The notes beneath the pieces are model-generated. The model was given only the letters and a program-made list of their open reading frames with translations, searched no databases and had not been told where the DNA came from. Shown in pieces: positions 1 to 13,584 of a DNA stretch of 64,000 nt. Source of the DNA: Brachynemurus nebulosus (taxonomy: Eukaryota; Arthropoda; Insecta; Neuroptera; Myrmeleontidae); contig JAPWDM010000001.1 in assembly GCA_035578155.1 (NCBI GenBank), forward strand, positions 82,252,561 through 82,316,560, in the 5' to 3' direction. Position numbers and translations under genes: made by a program. The stretch's first letter is position 1; the number at the start of each line of letters is the position of its first letter.

Positions 1-336
1 ACGATAACTCTCGAACGAAAGGTCCTATTTTTACGAAATTTGGTGAAAATATTGGAAGTCGTCCCAAACCGTTGGACGAGTTCGTTAACTAGGCACGTCC
101 GATGCCCGGAACATGGTTTTTTTGGCAATTTTCGTGAAAAAAATTAGTTTTTTGCCAAAATTTCCCTTTCTTCAAAAATTTTTAGCGAAATTTTTTTACA
201 CTATTGAAACGAGGAGAAAAAGTCATATAAAAAAGGTCTTTAAGCTATTTGTCTATGTCAACTAGTTTCCGAGAAAAACTAATTTTTTTAAACGGAAATT
301 CGCTATGTTATGCAGAATGCTGCGACAGGGGTATTT
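1..336 (+). repeat. Family A repeat, 3' part (copy A1)
   Basis: The segment shares long stretches with copies near 11.2, 12.0, 17.0, 57.5, 58.2 and 58.7 kb. It enters at the block reading acgataactctcgaacgaaa, passes the core block aaaccgttggacgagttcgt, and ends with ggaaattcgctatgttatgc followed by ctgcgacaggggtatt. It begins at the window edge, so the 5' half, which elsewhere carries the TA tract, is missing here. No reading frame is conserved between copies. The superfamily is unknown: the 5' and 3' ends both carry the inverted word agcgaatttcc, which suggests a non-autonomous DNA element. Confidence 0.75.
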
Positions 337-3300
337 CTTAATCGATTCAAAATTTAAAAGGAATAAAAATTTCCAATACAATTTTTATCAAATTACTATA
401 AAAAGTAGGATTAATGAAAATAATAGGTAAGTTAATGTATAATTTTTGTATTAGTAACATTCTATACTACTGTTGATATAGAAAAATATTATTTAATATA
501 TATTTTTAGGAAGAGGGAAAACTATTGACAATATAATGTTTTAGAATGAATACGTAGACTCAAATTAAAAGTTTGTAAGAATACTTATCAAATTATTTAT
601 ATTAACCAATTTTTAAATTTGACGCCGGTATTTAATCAAAAAATAGTACTTGTAATTTTTATTTTATTTTTTATTCTGCATTTAAAAAAAAAAGTCACTA
701 GAACGCTCATGGTCACTTTTTCAATTTCTAAGCATCTTTTTAAGGGTAAGTCGCCCGCCTGTTTGTCTTTATCTTCTCTGGTTGTTTGAATTTGTTTATT
801 ATTTTAAACAGTTCATTGCCTACTAGCAACCTCATGAAACTTTGACCTAATCCAATTTTATAATTTGATTTTTATGGTTCAATGATACTCGATTATGATG
901 ATACTCGTAGTTTTCGACAACCTGTACTTAGATTATACGTAGTCGATTATACATGGGTCATCACATTTTCTTATACCAATTTTATGGATACCAATTTTAA
1001 GCATCTAGAATATATAATTTAATTTAGAAATTGTATGTAAGAAGTATGCTTATGCAATTTTCTTAAAGCCATGCGATTGTGTAAAAAATATTTCTTTTAA
1101 TTTATGTCTTAACTACATTCTTAAAACGTTTGAATAAATTCTAAGTAATTTTCCTCTTAATGTTTTTAAAATATTTTCATTATTTTGTATTAGAAAAAAT
1201 GAAGCTAGGCATGAGAAGCACACATACGTATATAACAACATTGTGTGCTTTTCTTGATATATAATATGTATCAATCAATCAGGTAGTAGGTAATTAAATA
1301 ATCTTGCCTGTGTATATACCTATCTGGTACCTAATATACATTCGTTGTACGGCGTACTTTTAAGCCACTGTTATGAAACATTCAAACCCAGCTCAAAGAG
1401 TTCAAAGAGCCCAAAGCGTGGTGTACATTGTGCTGTACGGGGCTCATAATATTTCACTTTTCACTTTGCAGTCAGTGCAGTGTGTTAAATAGCTACTAAA
1501 AATGAAACATATGGAAAAAAAGTGAGCTCATTTCCAGGAAGACTAACAATAATAAATGTAGACTACTAAAGGACGACCTAATACATTTTTCCTTAAAGTA
1601 TTTTTATCAAAAAAAAAAGAAAAAAAACAACAAGGAAAGTCTTTTTACTGTACCGGACACCGGTCCCTTCGATTTTGCTTATTGTTATATAAATGTTATT
1701 TTTCCAAATTTGGGGCAAAATTTTAAAGTAAAAAAGTGAATTATTTTGTTATAAAAACTGATATCCAAGTAATTCCAAATATTACTAGAGAAATATAATA
1801 GGCAAGATAATATAGCTTTCTATAAAACTATTTTTTTTAAAAACAAGGAATTGTATACATATTCATGATTATTAAAAAGACAATCTATGACAATAAAGTG
1901 ATGTCTGTTGGAATTTTAATATGCGAATTTAGTTAGAGATGTGTCAAGTTGGCCGTGAAATGCACACATTTATAAAAATGGCCGACGTGATAATATATTT
2001 TGAACAATAGAGTAATGTAGGAGTAGTAAAACAGGATAGAAGAAGATAACTAAATAAATATTATATTTTAGTGATTTGAGTTATATGCAATAAAGCAGAT
2101 TACATTTTGTTACATACAGGTTGCATAGTACAAAAAAACAAGTTGAATGACCGGTCGTTAAACTCACTAATAATATTTGGTTGTGGCCAGGGTAGTTGTC
2201 CCGGTGCATTGTCCGCCCTGTACGTTAATTCGATGATGAGAAGACCTAGTAAGAAGAGCATAGTTGATAGAGGTTGTAGAGTCTACTTACTCCGCAATCC
2301 CCCCGTCTACATGAACTAGATTCTTGTCTTGTTGCAGAAATTTAGACAACACAACACTAACAAGGTTGCAAACGATAAAATATACATGTATGCGTGTGTG
2401 TATGTGTGTGTGTGTGTTTTTGTAAAATGTGTGCAACTGAATGGGTATGTACGTGTGCGTACATGTCTACATATTTTGTTGCATCATTAAAATGCACTGC
2501 ATACAGTGACGGCTCTATCTAATATTCATTCACTAGTATAACAATTGCCTCTTCAAGATAGTTTGATCTTTTCTTATTTCTAAGTTTAATGTTGTCATGG
2601 CTGATTTGCAAAAACCTCACAGCCTAGCGTTTCACCTGCAAGTCCCAACTCGAGCAAAATTCGAAATTTGAATCAAGAACTATCTCTCTCTAATAAAATT
2701 GCCATCTATGGGATTTCGTAAACGGTAAGAGATATGGCCTCGGTGAAATGTCATTTTTATCCACACATTCTGGTGGGAGCTATCTACGTAGAAGTATTTT
2801 TTGGGGAATTTTCTGTGACTACCCAGTTTCGAGGTATGACCTCGAACTTTTGTTTTTCTTATGAAATGTGAAGTAACTTTTGACAGTTAAATATTATTTT
2901 TGTTCCCCTTTCTATCAAGATACCATGTCATATCTATCTTGAAACATGAATCCAAAAAACCCGAGAACTTGAGAAAACTGTATTCTGAAAATTTTTCGAT
3001 CAAGAAATAAATGCAGCAAGTATCTTATTAAAAATTAAATTCAGTATGATACAACAATTTACTAATATAAAGTTTGGCTTTGGAGACGATTAACATTTTC
3101 TAAATTTTGTGTGAATTATGATAAGGAAATTAAAGCCGATGCCATGTAATTTAAATTTTTTTTTGAGCTTTTTACTTTTTTAATGACAGCAAGCGCGATG
3201 TTTTCATAGTATTGTCGTATAAAATTTGAGTTTATATTTAATTAAATATTTATTGCGTAATTTATCTATTTCATGACCTAAACTTAAAAGAAATTTTTTT

Positions 3301-4868
3301 AAACAGAATTTTTTTCGACTTTTGAGGTTATTTTTTAAAATATAACACATAATATGTCGATAAAAAGGCGAAAAAATTCTATTTAACCAAAATCTACTTC
3401 ATGTTCTATAAGAAAAACAAAAGTTCCGAGTCATTTCACAAAAAACTTTTAAAAAAATATTTAAATTCTACGTAAGAAAGTGCTATATGAATGTGCAGAT
3501 TACATTAACATAATTGTTAATAGTCAGAATTTATTTAAAGGAAAAGAAATTTGAATGTATGTGTTTTTTGTAGTTCCTAAACTATAATGGAATTTGAAAA
3601 ATGTAAATTATATATAGCATTTGCGGTGCTTAGTGCTTCTGCATAATTCGTCTAATTTAACCTACGTTGAATCTTTCACCAGTTATGAGCTTCCAATGCT
3701 GGCAATTTTATCAGAAACAATATATCCGTTCTGGTGCCATAAAAAGCTTTGTTGACACATAAGTAACAAAGTTTTGAATAAATACTTTAATGCGCCAAAA
3801 GTATATTATTTCTCCGACAACTAGATAAAAAAAAATTAAAATTTAAAAAAAAATTATATTTCAAAAGGCATACAAAAATATCTTAATTTCTGAACGATTC
3901 GTGTACTACGGCTCATAAAATTAATTAACTGGAAAAATATAATCATCTGTATGTGTAAAGTTGCGGGAGAATATTATTAATATTTTAATAAATAAAATAC
4001 AAATGAGCTGGCAAAAAAAGTGGAAAATAATTAAACAAATATACGAGTAGGAAATTCTGCTGGGAACCGATTGAATTTCTGTTGATCCATCAGTTAAAAA
4101 AATTCATTTAATACCATTTTCTTTTTATTTAGTATTTCAGCATTAAAGAGTTGATAGTAAGTTAGTTATACACAATCAACTGAAGTAAGCAGCTGCGACA
4201 CAAAATTGTTGATCTCTTTACTACTCGTTTATACCTATTTGTTGTGTACTGTGTATGACGTATGTAAGAGCTGAATATGCAAAATAACTTGTTCGTTTTG
4301 AAAAGACGTGTTTTTTCAGATTAAGTTCTCTAATTTTCTATAAATGTAATATATGTTGTACACGAATTTTTCCTGTAAAATTCGAAGTAAATATATTGTG
4401 TATCGATAAAAAAACAAAAAGTGTCTAATTATCTTTAACCACTTTAGGACTAATGACGAGCTAAGCTCGTCATACTAATTTTTAGAAAAAATTCAACTGA
4501 CGAGTGTACATTGTCTTGTATCGGTAACTGGGGGCTCTATAGTAAAGAGTGGTCATATTGTAAATATAATTTAAGTAAAACTTACCAAACTTGCAATTAC
4601 ACTTATAGAGATATTAAATTTTTTATCTAAAATATTGGAATATATGGCGGTACTAAAGGGATTAAGTGGACTTGATATCGTATAAAAAATAAAAACCGAA
4701 GTTTGTGACAGTAAATTAAAAGTATACACTGATAGGAAAAATCAAAGTACGTAAAAATATTAGTTTCTAAAATAAAGACTTTATTTTAGGAAAATTTTAA
4801 TTTTTTGGTAGGCAATTTTTAAATTACAGGGAATTCTGATAAATTAGAATCAAAACGATAGTTGTATT
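337..4868. other. AT-rich DNA with no recognisable gene
   Basis: I see no conserved gene or identifiable element here. There is an imperfect (GT)n run at about 2393-2420. A 70-codon plus-strand frame at 2107-2319 contains GCGQGSCPGALSALYVNSM, which loosely resembles the reverse transcriptase G-x-x-Q-G-S box, but nothing on either side supports a LINE, so it is not called as a gene. Confidence 0.5.
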
Positions 4869-4870
4869 TA

Positions 4871-6015
4871 CAGTCGGCCACACTTGTATTCGTACAGTAA
4901 CATATTTACTTATATGACAAAATTTAAACCAAATGGATTCCCATAATTTCCCACAAATTTGAACTTTTTTGTTTATAATATTAATATCGGGATCTTCTAC
5001 TTCATGTATAAGTTAAAAAAATTTCATTAATTGTTTTTAAAAAAAAATTCTCTAAGAAAAATGTTATGCATGCAATTTGTATCAACATGCCCAACGTCAC
5101 ATTCGTATTCGTATACACTTTAAAGCAGCTTCCACTTTCTCGCCGAAGTTGGACGAAGTAGTTCCTCGCGAGGTTGGCCGAGGCATAAGAATAGCATTGA
5201 AACACCAACCGCGAAGCACAACGAAATGACCCTCTACATTCTCGACTCGTCCAACCTCGGCGAGAATGTGGAAGCTGCTTAAAATTTGATAAGTATTTTT
5301 ATATGTTTCAAAAATGAATTACTTTATTTTTAAATTTAGAAGTATATTTACGTAGGTATGTACCCTTATTTTAAATAAACATAAAATTTAATAATTCTTA
5401 AGGTCAAATTTTTTATTAATTTGCCGAAAAAGAAAAAAAAATTTAATAAAAAAAAATTGATTATTGATGTATGCTAATAAAATAAATCCCTACAGTAAGT
5501 CCTTAAACCTCTTAAATAATAAGTGAACGACTATTTCACATTTAATTTGTCATAAAGGATAACCAACAGGATTTCAAGGATAACCATTTTTTTATTTATT
5601 AAATTTTTTTTTATCTTTTTCGGCAAATTAATAAAAAATTTGACCTTAAGGATTATTAAATTTTATGTTTATTTAAAATAAAGGGTTCATACCTACGTAA
5701 ATATACTTCTAAGTTTAAAAATAAAGTAATTCATTTTTGAAACATATAAAAATATTTATCAAATTTTAAAGTGTACGAATTCGAATGTGACGTAGGCCGT
5801 GTTCATAGAAATTGCATGCATAACATTTTTCTTAGAGAATTTTTTTTTAAAAACAATTAATGAAATTTTTTAACTTATATAGGAAGTAGAAGATCCAGAT
5901 ATTAATATTATAAACAAAAAAGTTCAAGTTTGTGGGAAATTATGGGATTCCATTTGGTTTAAATTTTGTCATATGAGTAAATATGTTACTGTACGAATAC
6001 GAGTGTGGCTGACTG
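4871..6015. mobile_element. Tc1/mariner-like foldback element with TA target duplication
   Basis: The two halves are near-complete inverted repeats: the left arm (4871 to about 5450) matches the reverse complement of about 5590-6015. Both ends start CAGTCRGCCACACTYGTATT when read inward, and each is flanked by TA (4869-4870 and 6016-6017), the duplication expected for Tc1/mariner. The loop is about 140 bp and no transposase frame is present. The element is therefore a non-autonomous foldback copy. Its left arm is interrupted by a 154-bp MITE. Confidence 0.8.
5125..5278. mobile_element. 154-bp MITE nested in the foldback arm, TTAAA flanks
   Basis: About 34 bp of terminal inverted repeat begins GCAGCTTCCAC and runs through ctcgccga to gttggacga. 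TTAAA lies on both sides (5120-5124 and 5279-5283), while the opposite palindrome arm carries a single TTAAA (complement at 5765-5769). This fixes the insertion exactly. A TTAA core suggests mobilisation by a piggyBac-type transposase, but no transposase is present. Confidence 0.85.
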
Positions 6016-6017
6016 TA

Positions 6018-7389
6018 ACTAAAGATGCGTCTCTTACGGTTCACGAAGTCCTCAAGCACTTTGTATGTACGTGGGGTACACTGTATTGTTAAAATTTAAT
6101 CAAAATATTAGCAGAATTATTATTAAAAAATTTTCAAATAAAAACTTTAGCATAAAGAACATTCGAAATTCGTTCTGAATTAGCATCCAGTTGATAATTA
6201 GTTTCCATGACGACAGATTCAAAATGAAAAAAAGAGATTAAGCAATTGATATGTGACCACAGACCAAAGAACATATTATATATTGTGTTTTAAAGACTTA
6301 CTGTATCAATGTATAAATGAAGCACCCAGATACGGCCAGGATACGACCTGCATGCTGTAATATAGTGATCAATGCAATAACCAGTGGTATCTGTAGTAAC
6401 GTTTTCAAATAATTATTGTCAAAATATAATATTGATAATAAAATTTACGTAACTTTTTTGAGAACAAACAATAAAATTTCGAAAGAAAAAAAGTGGTATT
6501 CGTTTTATTTTCAAAAACGTATATACAAATTATTTCCTGCAACAATTGTAGTCCTATTTGCTGTAAAATGGATAGTACATTATATTCTTTAAATCTCACC
6601 TGTCTCACCCCGTTTCCTGCTTCAAGAAAACTTCCTATAAACTGGCTTTAGGCTCCGTCTAGTTATAATCCTGTTCATTAGTCTGTGTATGCGACATAAT
6701 ATTATGTGACATGTACGTACAGACCTAATCGAAAAGGTTGCAGTAAGAAATGGAAAATTTTATTATAACCAAATAGAAAAGGATTCAAACAAAAATCTAA
6801 TAGCTACATTAGTTAGTAGGTACAATTTCTAAATAATATAATAAATAGTATACTACATAATTGAACCGGAAATGTTAACAGCTGGATGGGTCTCGACAAA
6901 ATGTTGTGAAAATTAGATATGCTACTGAAATATGAATATTACTTTTAGTGAGTAGTCGTTGAACAAACGAAGCAAAGCACTAAATAACTGACTTGGTACA
7001 GAATTTCAGAATATTGAACTACAAAGGAGAGTAAAGAAATGTAATTTTAAAATTGCAAGCTTGTGATACTTTATACAAAAATTTTTAAACTGGTCGGCAG
7101 AAACGATTTCTACAATGCCCTAAAATGAGTAACTAAGCAGAAGACCGGTTTGTTGCGGATGTGATATCTTAAAACATCTATAAATGTAAATGAAAATGAA
7201 AATTTCCAAAAGTATCATTTACAGATGCAAATACGGATATGGATATCAAATCTCCATTAAATGAAACGAAACTGAAGTTTATTAGCTTTTGTTGCTCTTT
7301 TTTAACAAAAGAAAAAAAATATAAAAAAGAAGACTAATAATGAAACTTTAAAACAGATTAATTATACGGTATACCTATATTTAAAAAAA
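6018..7389. other. No recognisable feature
   Basis: AT-rich DNA. The longest frame (6405-6608, minus) is low-complexity and resembles no family I recognise. Confidence 0.5.
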
Positions 7390-7620
7390 AAACCGCCATG
7401 AGCAACGGGGCTCCATCACAGGAGTCGAATTTTTCGCTACATCTTCGGCATTTTCAAGATATCTAAATGTGGTAGAAAGGGTACAGGTGGATTCCCATTT
7501 TGGTGTTTTCAAAACTGATGATAAGTGTCCAGCTGATCGGAACTTTAAAAAAAGGATTTAAGTTTTTAAGGGTTGAATCTCAGTAAATTTCAATTTTATT
7601 GCGCAATCGATTGCTATAGT
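7390..7620 (-). repeat. Family B repeat, 3' end fragment (copy B3)
   Basis: On the minus strand this matches the 3' end of the family B copies at 38.8-43.5 kb and 61.4-63.1 kb. Shared blocks include the reverse complement of ccgccatgagcaacggggct, tttcaaaactgatgat, and ctgaatctcagtaaatttca with a single change. The copy is truncated: neither the TA tract nor the 160-bp tandem units are present. A short stretch just beyond (about 7615-7670) recurs at about 30115-30165. Confidence 0.7.
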
Positions 7621-7689
7621 CAGGAGCTTTATAGCTCTTATGATTTTCGAGTTATGATACAAACTTCTAGATTTTCAATAGCAATAAAT

Positions 7690-10640
7690 TTAAAAAAAAA
7701 AAATAGAATTTAAACATTAACTTAAAAATAAAATTGCACTTTTGCATATTTCAGAAAATTTAGTTATCTAGAATTCGTAGTACTAATCGAATAAAACTCT
7801 AATTAAACAGCTGGTCCGATTTTCACAAAATTTTATCAAACTAAGTTGTTACCGAAATATGAATAAGTTTATTTTGAAGTTGCTGGGTGTGCCAAGCAAT
7901 GCACTATAAGGAACTGATTTTGTATAAAATTTCAGAACATTAAACTTAAATGAACATGTGAAAATTATCCATCAGTAACACGAAATAAATTCTAAATTAA
8001 AAAGCTGAAGAAATTTTGACAAAATTTTTCTCACATACTATTGAGATATTCGAAAAAGATGATAGTTATTAAAATATGAAGATAGTTATTATAGAGTCGT
8101 TGGGCGAGCAGACCCCAACGCTATAAATAATTTATTTTGCTTAGAATTTTGGAATATCTGATTTAAAGTAACTGGACCTATAATAAGCTAATTAAGCGGG
8201 TGAAACCGCTGGCCGCAAGCTAATTTTAAATAAGACTATCAGTTTACTGGGGTACAAAAGACTAAATCATTAATAATCGAAATGAAAAGTTTATAAAGAG
8301 AAGGTAATCACACATCAAATGGAAGTACATACTTAATCTCACTTGTGAATACATAGTGGTTAAAATCCAGTAATAACAATTTCAAAAAAATAACTTTACA
8401 AAAAATAAGATAAAATTAGATTTGTACTAAGGGTGCTATAAATACAACGTGCTATGTAATAATGCAGTAAATCCAATATACATACTACGCTCTTGCGAAG
8501 TATGCTGCACCTGTGGCAGTTATGCTTAGTAGCTCTGTATAACCTTTGTTGTACATACTGCATGCACATTAGTGTCTAAAATGTATTGAATATTAAAATT
8601 TGACAGTTCACTTACTTTAATTTTCTTTCACTATCAAGTGGAAAAATAGTTGAAAATTCAAAAATAACCTACGATTTTGAGATGGCAGTAACTAACGCGA
8701 ATTCTGGCAAGTTCGGAGTGTTTCAAATGCAAAATTTTGCCTTGTAATTTAGCGTTTCAACCAAAATTTAAAGAAACACCCGATAGATTATATTTAAGTG
8801 ACATTGTTCATGTAAAGTTATCAAGAGAATAGTTTATCTTGTAAAATAAACTATGAGGATATATGCCCTTAAGAAGATTGGACGTTTTGCAAGAAAGGCT
8901 AATAAAAGGGGTGAAGTTTCTCAGTTTCCATGAATCATAGTATGGGCTTCCCCAGGAGAGGAAAGATAAAATTTTAGAGTCTCTAAACGAAAATTTTCCT
9001 GAAAATTGAAAACAATTTTGGAAAGTAGTACCAATTTGCGCCTGAAGAATGGACAGTGAGGAAATTATTGCAGACCATGTAACATGTTACAAGTTGAAAA
9101 AGTAAAATAGGTCTGTTAAGAGTAATTGTATTTTAAACTGAATTTTCAAAAATATATTTATAAAGTAAGTTTCCCATTCAATTTCCCATTTCGATCTACA
9201 CAAATCACATTAATATTCTTCCACTGAATGTTTTCAAGTGCTGTTTCCAATATCTTTATGCATATCGTTTTGAAATTTTTCTAAAAAGTAAAAATAAAAA
9301 ACCTATCAAATAAGTTAAGTTGTAAAATATTAGGATACAGATATGAATAAATATCACGGCACAACAAAAAAAATTTAAAAAAAAGTATTTTTTGTCTCTT
9401 TTTTAAAACAATAAGGAACTCTCTGCCAATCTTACTAGTCCCGCATCTAAAATAAAATTGTAAAAAAAACCGTAGATTATACACACTCATCCACAAAATT
9501 AACGTAGCACTTTCTTTAAGTGATATCGTGTTTTTATGAAATTGAATTTGCTGTACTGGGGATTTTATTTGTTGAAATTCCACGATAATTTGAACAAAAG
9601 TTTTTTTAGAGTTTTGAAATTCATGGAGATTTAAAAGAATAATTAAAATTACAGTGAAATGTACATAAGTTCGTTTTGTTAAATAAATAAATAATTCCTA
9701 AATTGATTGTTTTTGTAATTGTAAATTTAAAATTAAAATAACATCATTTTTTTTTCAAATTTACCAACAAAAACCTTATCAAACGTAACAGAAGAAACTA
9801 GAATAGCAACAGCTTCTAATCCTGAGTTCAATCAACATCGCATTGTCCAGATGTAAGTATGTTTCGAACTACTTACAAGGCCATCAGACGTGTTCAAAAA
9901 ACTCGTTTCACAGACTTGGTCAAGGTAAAAATTACTACTATAATTATACTATCCAAATAACCAAACGAGTTAGTGTATAAATAAAAACAGTAAGAGTTCC
10001 AAGATTATCCAACAAAGAAAATCTTATGCTGCCTGCTTTCAATTTTATTCAATTTTGAATATAATGTTTTAATAAAAATCTAAATATTCCATATTTTTTC
10101 CCTACCTACGGCCTCGCGGATATAGGGAGTGTTTCCTTTCTTTGGAGTTTGACTGAGATTTAATTTTTTTCAGATAATTCGAAAGCAATAAGGAATAGAA
10201 AAAAATTTATATTGTGCACATTAAATAGTTCTTTCGTCTATCCCTTACCATTTTCGAAGGTAAAATTAAATTTAATTTTAGCCCAAGTTTTGAAGAGTGA
10301 AGATATCCTCCAAATCTGCGCGTTCACGGATGATAAAAATAGTCCTAATAATATAGCCTCTTAGATTCTGATTTCACAGGAAACAGCAAAAACACTTTCC
10401 TCGTTAGATAGCAAATTTATATTTCAATCTCACTGCGTAGATACTGAAAAATCAAAAACAGGCGAATTAGAAGTTGAAACCCAACGCCTAGCAACAATAA
10501 CGTGTTGAAGACTGTTATCTTAGATAAATAACGTTCAGCAACCAAATATCCAAGTTGTGTAAGACTGTCTAAGCGTTCACAAAAGATAACTGGGACGGGT
10601 AAATAAAAATTTTCAAAATTTATAACGAAATATGTTTTTT
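7690..10640. other. No recognisable feature
   Basis: About 3 kb of AT-rich sequence. Short frames such as 9281-9583 (minus) show no family motif and are dense in F, L and I codons, as expected of random AT-rich sequence. The stretch around 8870-9070 has a somewhat more balanced composition but no open frame. Confidence 0.5.
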
Positions 10641-10788
10641 CAAGATTTTTAGCGAATTTCGAAAACTCGAAATTCAGCTATTACGCCAAGTGTCACACGG
10701 TAGAACCTAAGCTCGGGACTATGACAGAAATTTGTTTTGAGGCCTAGAATACGAAAATAATATTCAATAAAATTTATATATACATATA
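10641..10788 (+). repeat. Family A repeat, 5' part (copy A2, left piece)
   Basis: The copy begins with agcgaatttc and aaattcagctattac and continues through gggactatgacagaaatttg to a short TA-rich run. At 10789 it is broken by the Tc1-like insertion 10791-11812. The remainder of the same copy resumes with the TA tract at 11813. The split is inferred from the order of family blocks seen in the copies near 57-59 kb. Confidence 0.7.
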
Positions 10789-10790
10789 TA

Positions 10791-11949
<1,159 letters not shown>

Positions 11950-12240
11950 CGCCACGATAACTTTCGAACGAAACGTTTAATGCTTGTGAAATTTTGTGTG
12001 CGAACTAAAATTCGGATTCGCTCGGCTAAGTTCGTCAGCCAGACACGTCGGATGCCCAGAAGTAGGTTTTCTGACTATTTTTATCATTCGATCCTAAGAC
12101 AGTTCGATTTTTACATCGTTGAAATGACGGAAAAAAAATTATGAAAAAATTGTTCTTATAATTTTCTTTCTATGTTAAGTATTTTTTGAGAAAATTGTAA
12201 TTTTTCACTTTTGCCTCACTTTGCTCTCTTTGTCAGTCTA
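11950..12240 (+). repeat. Family A repeat, 3' part (copy A2, right piece)
   Basis: It begins with cgataactttcgaacgaaac immediately after the microsatellite and continues through the diverged core tcgtcagccagacacgtcgg. It is a more divergent copy than A1 and lacks a clear terminal ctgcgacagggg block. Confidence 0.65.
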
Positions 12241-12493
12241 ATAAGTAATTTATATTTCTGTCTCAGTTCATTTTTTTACGATTTCTTACGAAAACAAAAG
12301 ATATCTATTTCACATGTATGTATTTGTAATATTGTATTATAATAAACAAAGTTCTGTCTCATATTACTGCATTATAATTACCATAGCTCTGTGTCAAGTT
12401 GAAAAATTAAAATTGAGCAGTTTTTTTAAGCTCATGAAATGAAGATATTTTTTTTTATTGAATTTTAAATAAACAAGAAATTGAAATTCGTTA

Positions 12494-13580
12494 TCTATAT
12501 ATATAAAAATCAAAACTGACTGACTGATCGATCAACGCACAGCCCAAACCGATGGGTCTAGAAACGTGAAATTTTGAACAGGGTTTTCTTATATAACGTA
12601 GGTGAGCACTAAGAAGGGATTTTTGGAAATTCATCCCCTAAGGGGGTTAAATAGGGGATGAAAATTAAATTTTTATAGACATCTGAAATTTTCTTAGATA
12701 CAAATATGGAAATTTGTGTTAGGTTACTGCTTTCAAAATAAAAGTTTTAGTGCTTTTAAAAATTCATCCCTTAAAGGGGGATGAAACAGGGGAAGAAACT
12801 TTAAATGGAAGTCTGTCACCACGAAACGTGAAATTTTGAACAGAGGTGATATGTTATATAACGTAGGTGAGCACTCAGAAGGCATTTTTGGAAATTCGCC
12901 CCCTAAGGGAGTAACATAGGGGATGAAAATTTTCATACAAAATTTACACTTTTTTGAGTGGAGGAATATGGAAATTGGTGTTAGGTTACTGTTTTGAACA
13001 CAAAAGTTCGTGTTTTTAAAAATTCATCCCTTAGGGAGTTGAAATAGGAGAAGAAACTAAGGGGGTAAAATAGGGGATGAAAATTGTGACAGAAATTTGT
13101 AATTTTTTGAGTTAGAAATATGGAAATTGTTATTAGGTTACTGGTTTGAACACAAAAGTTTTAGTGCTTTTAAAAATTCATACCTTAGGAGGTGGAACCA
13201 GGGGAAGAAACCTTAAATGGAAGTCTGTCACCTAGAAACGGGAAATTTAGAACAGGGATTTCTTATATAATGTAAGCGAGTACTAAGAAGGGATTTTTGA
13301 AAATCCACTCCCTAAGGGGGTAAAATAGGAGATGAAAATTTTCATAGAAAATTGTAATTTTTTGAGTTAGAAATATGGAAATTGGTGTTAGGTTACTGAT
13401 TTGAACACAAAAGTTTCAGTGCTTTTAAAAATTCATCCCTTAGGTTAAAACAGGGGAAGGAAATTTAATTGGAAGTCTGTTGCTTTTACCTACAATTAGA
13501 AATGTGGGAACTGATGTGGTATGGTATGCTGGTGATTTTAAAATTGTTAAAAATTCATTCTTAAAGTGTGAATCTTAATC
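12494..13580 (+). mobile_element. Helitron-like element, 5' end and tandem body
   Basis: The start reads A|TCTATATATATAAAAATC followed by tgactgactg repeats and acgcacagcccaaacc, a 5' signature I associate with arthropod Helitrons (TC start, insertion after A). The body is a tandem array. I could not find a convincing CTRR end with a hairpin before the next Helitron start at 13585, so this may be a 3'-truncated copy or the outer part of one composite element ending near 14590. No Rep/helicase frame is present. Confidence 0.6.
12561..13480 (+). repeat. Tandem array of about 262-bp units
   Basis: Units start with gaaacgtgaaattttgaaca at 12561 and 12823 and a diverged copy at 13235. Each contains gcactaagaagg, an aattc-atccc-taaggggg block and tggaaattggtgttaggtta. 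A partial unit lies between the second and third full units, so spacing is 262 then 412 bp. Such arrays are common inside non-autonomous Helitrons. Confidence 0.8.
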
Positions 13581-13584
13581 CTTA

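Noticed and set aside
2107..2319. 70-codon frame with a GxxQGS-like box resembling LINE reverse transcriptase
   Set aside because: Only one motif is similar; the residues on both sides do not continue any reverse transcriptase block and no frameshifted continuation was found.
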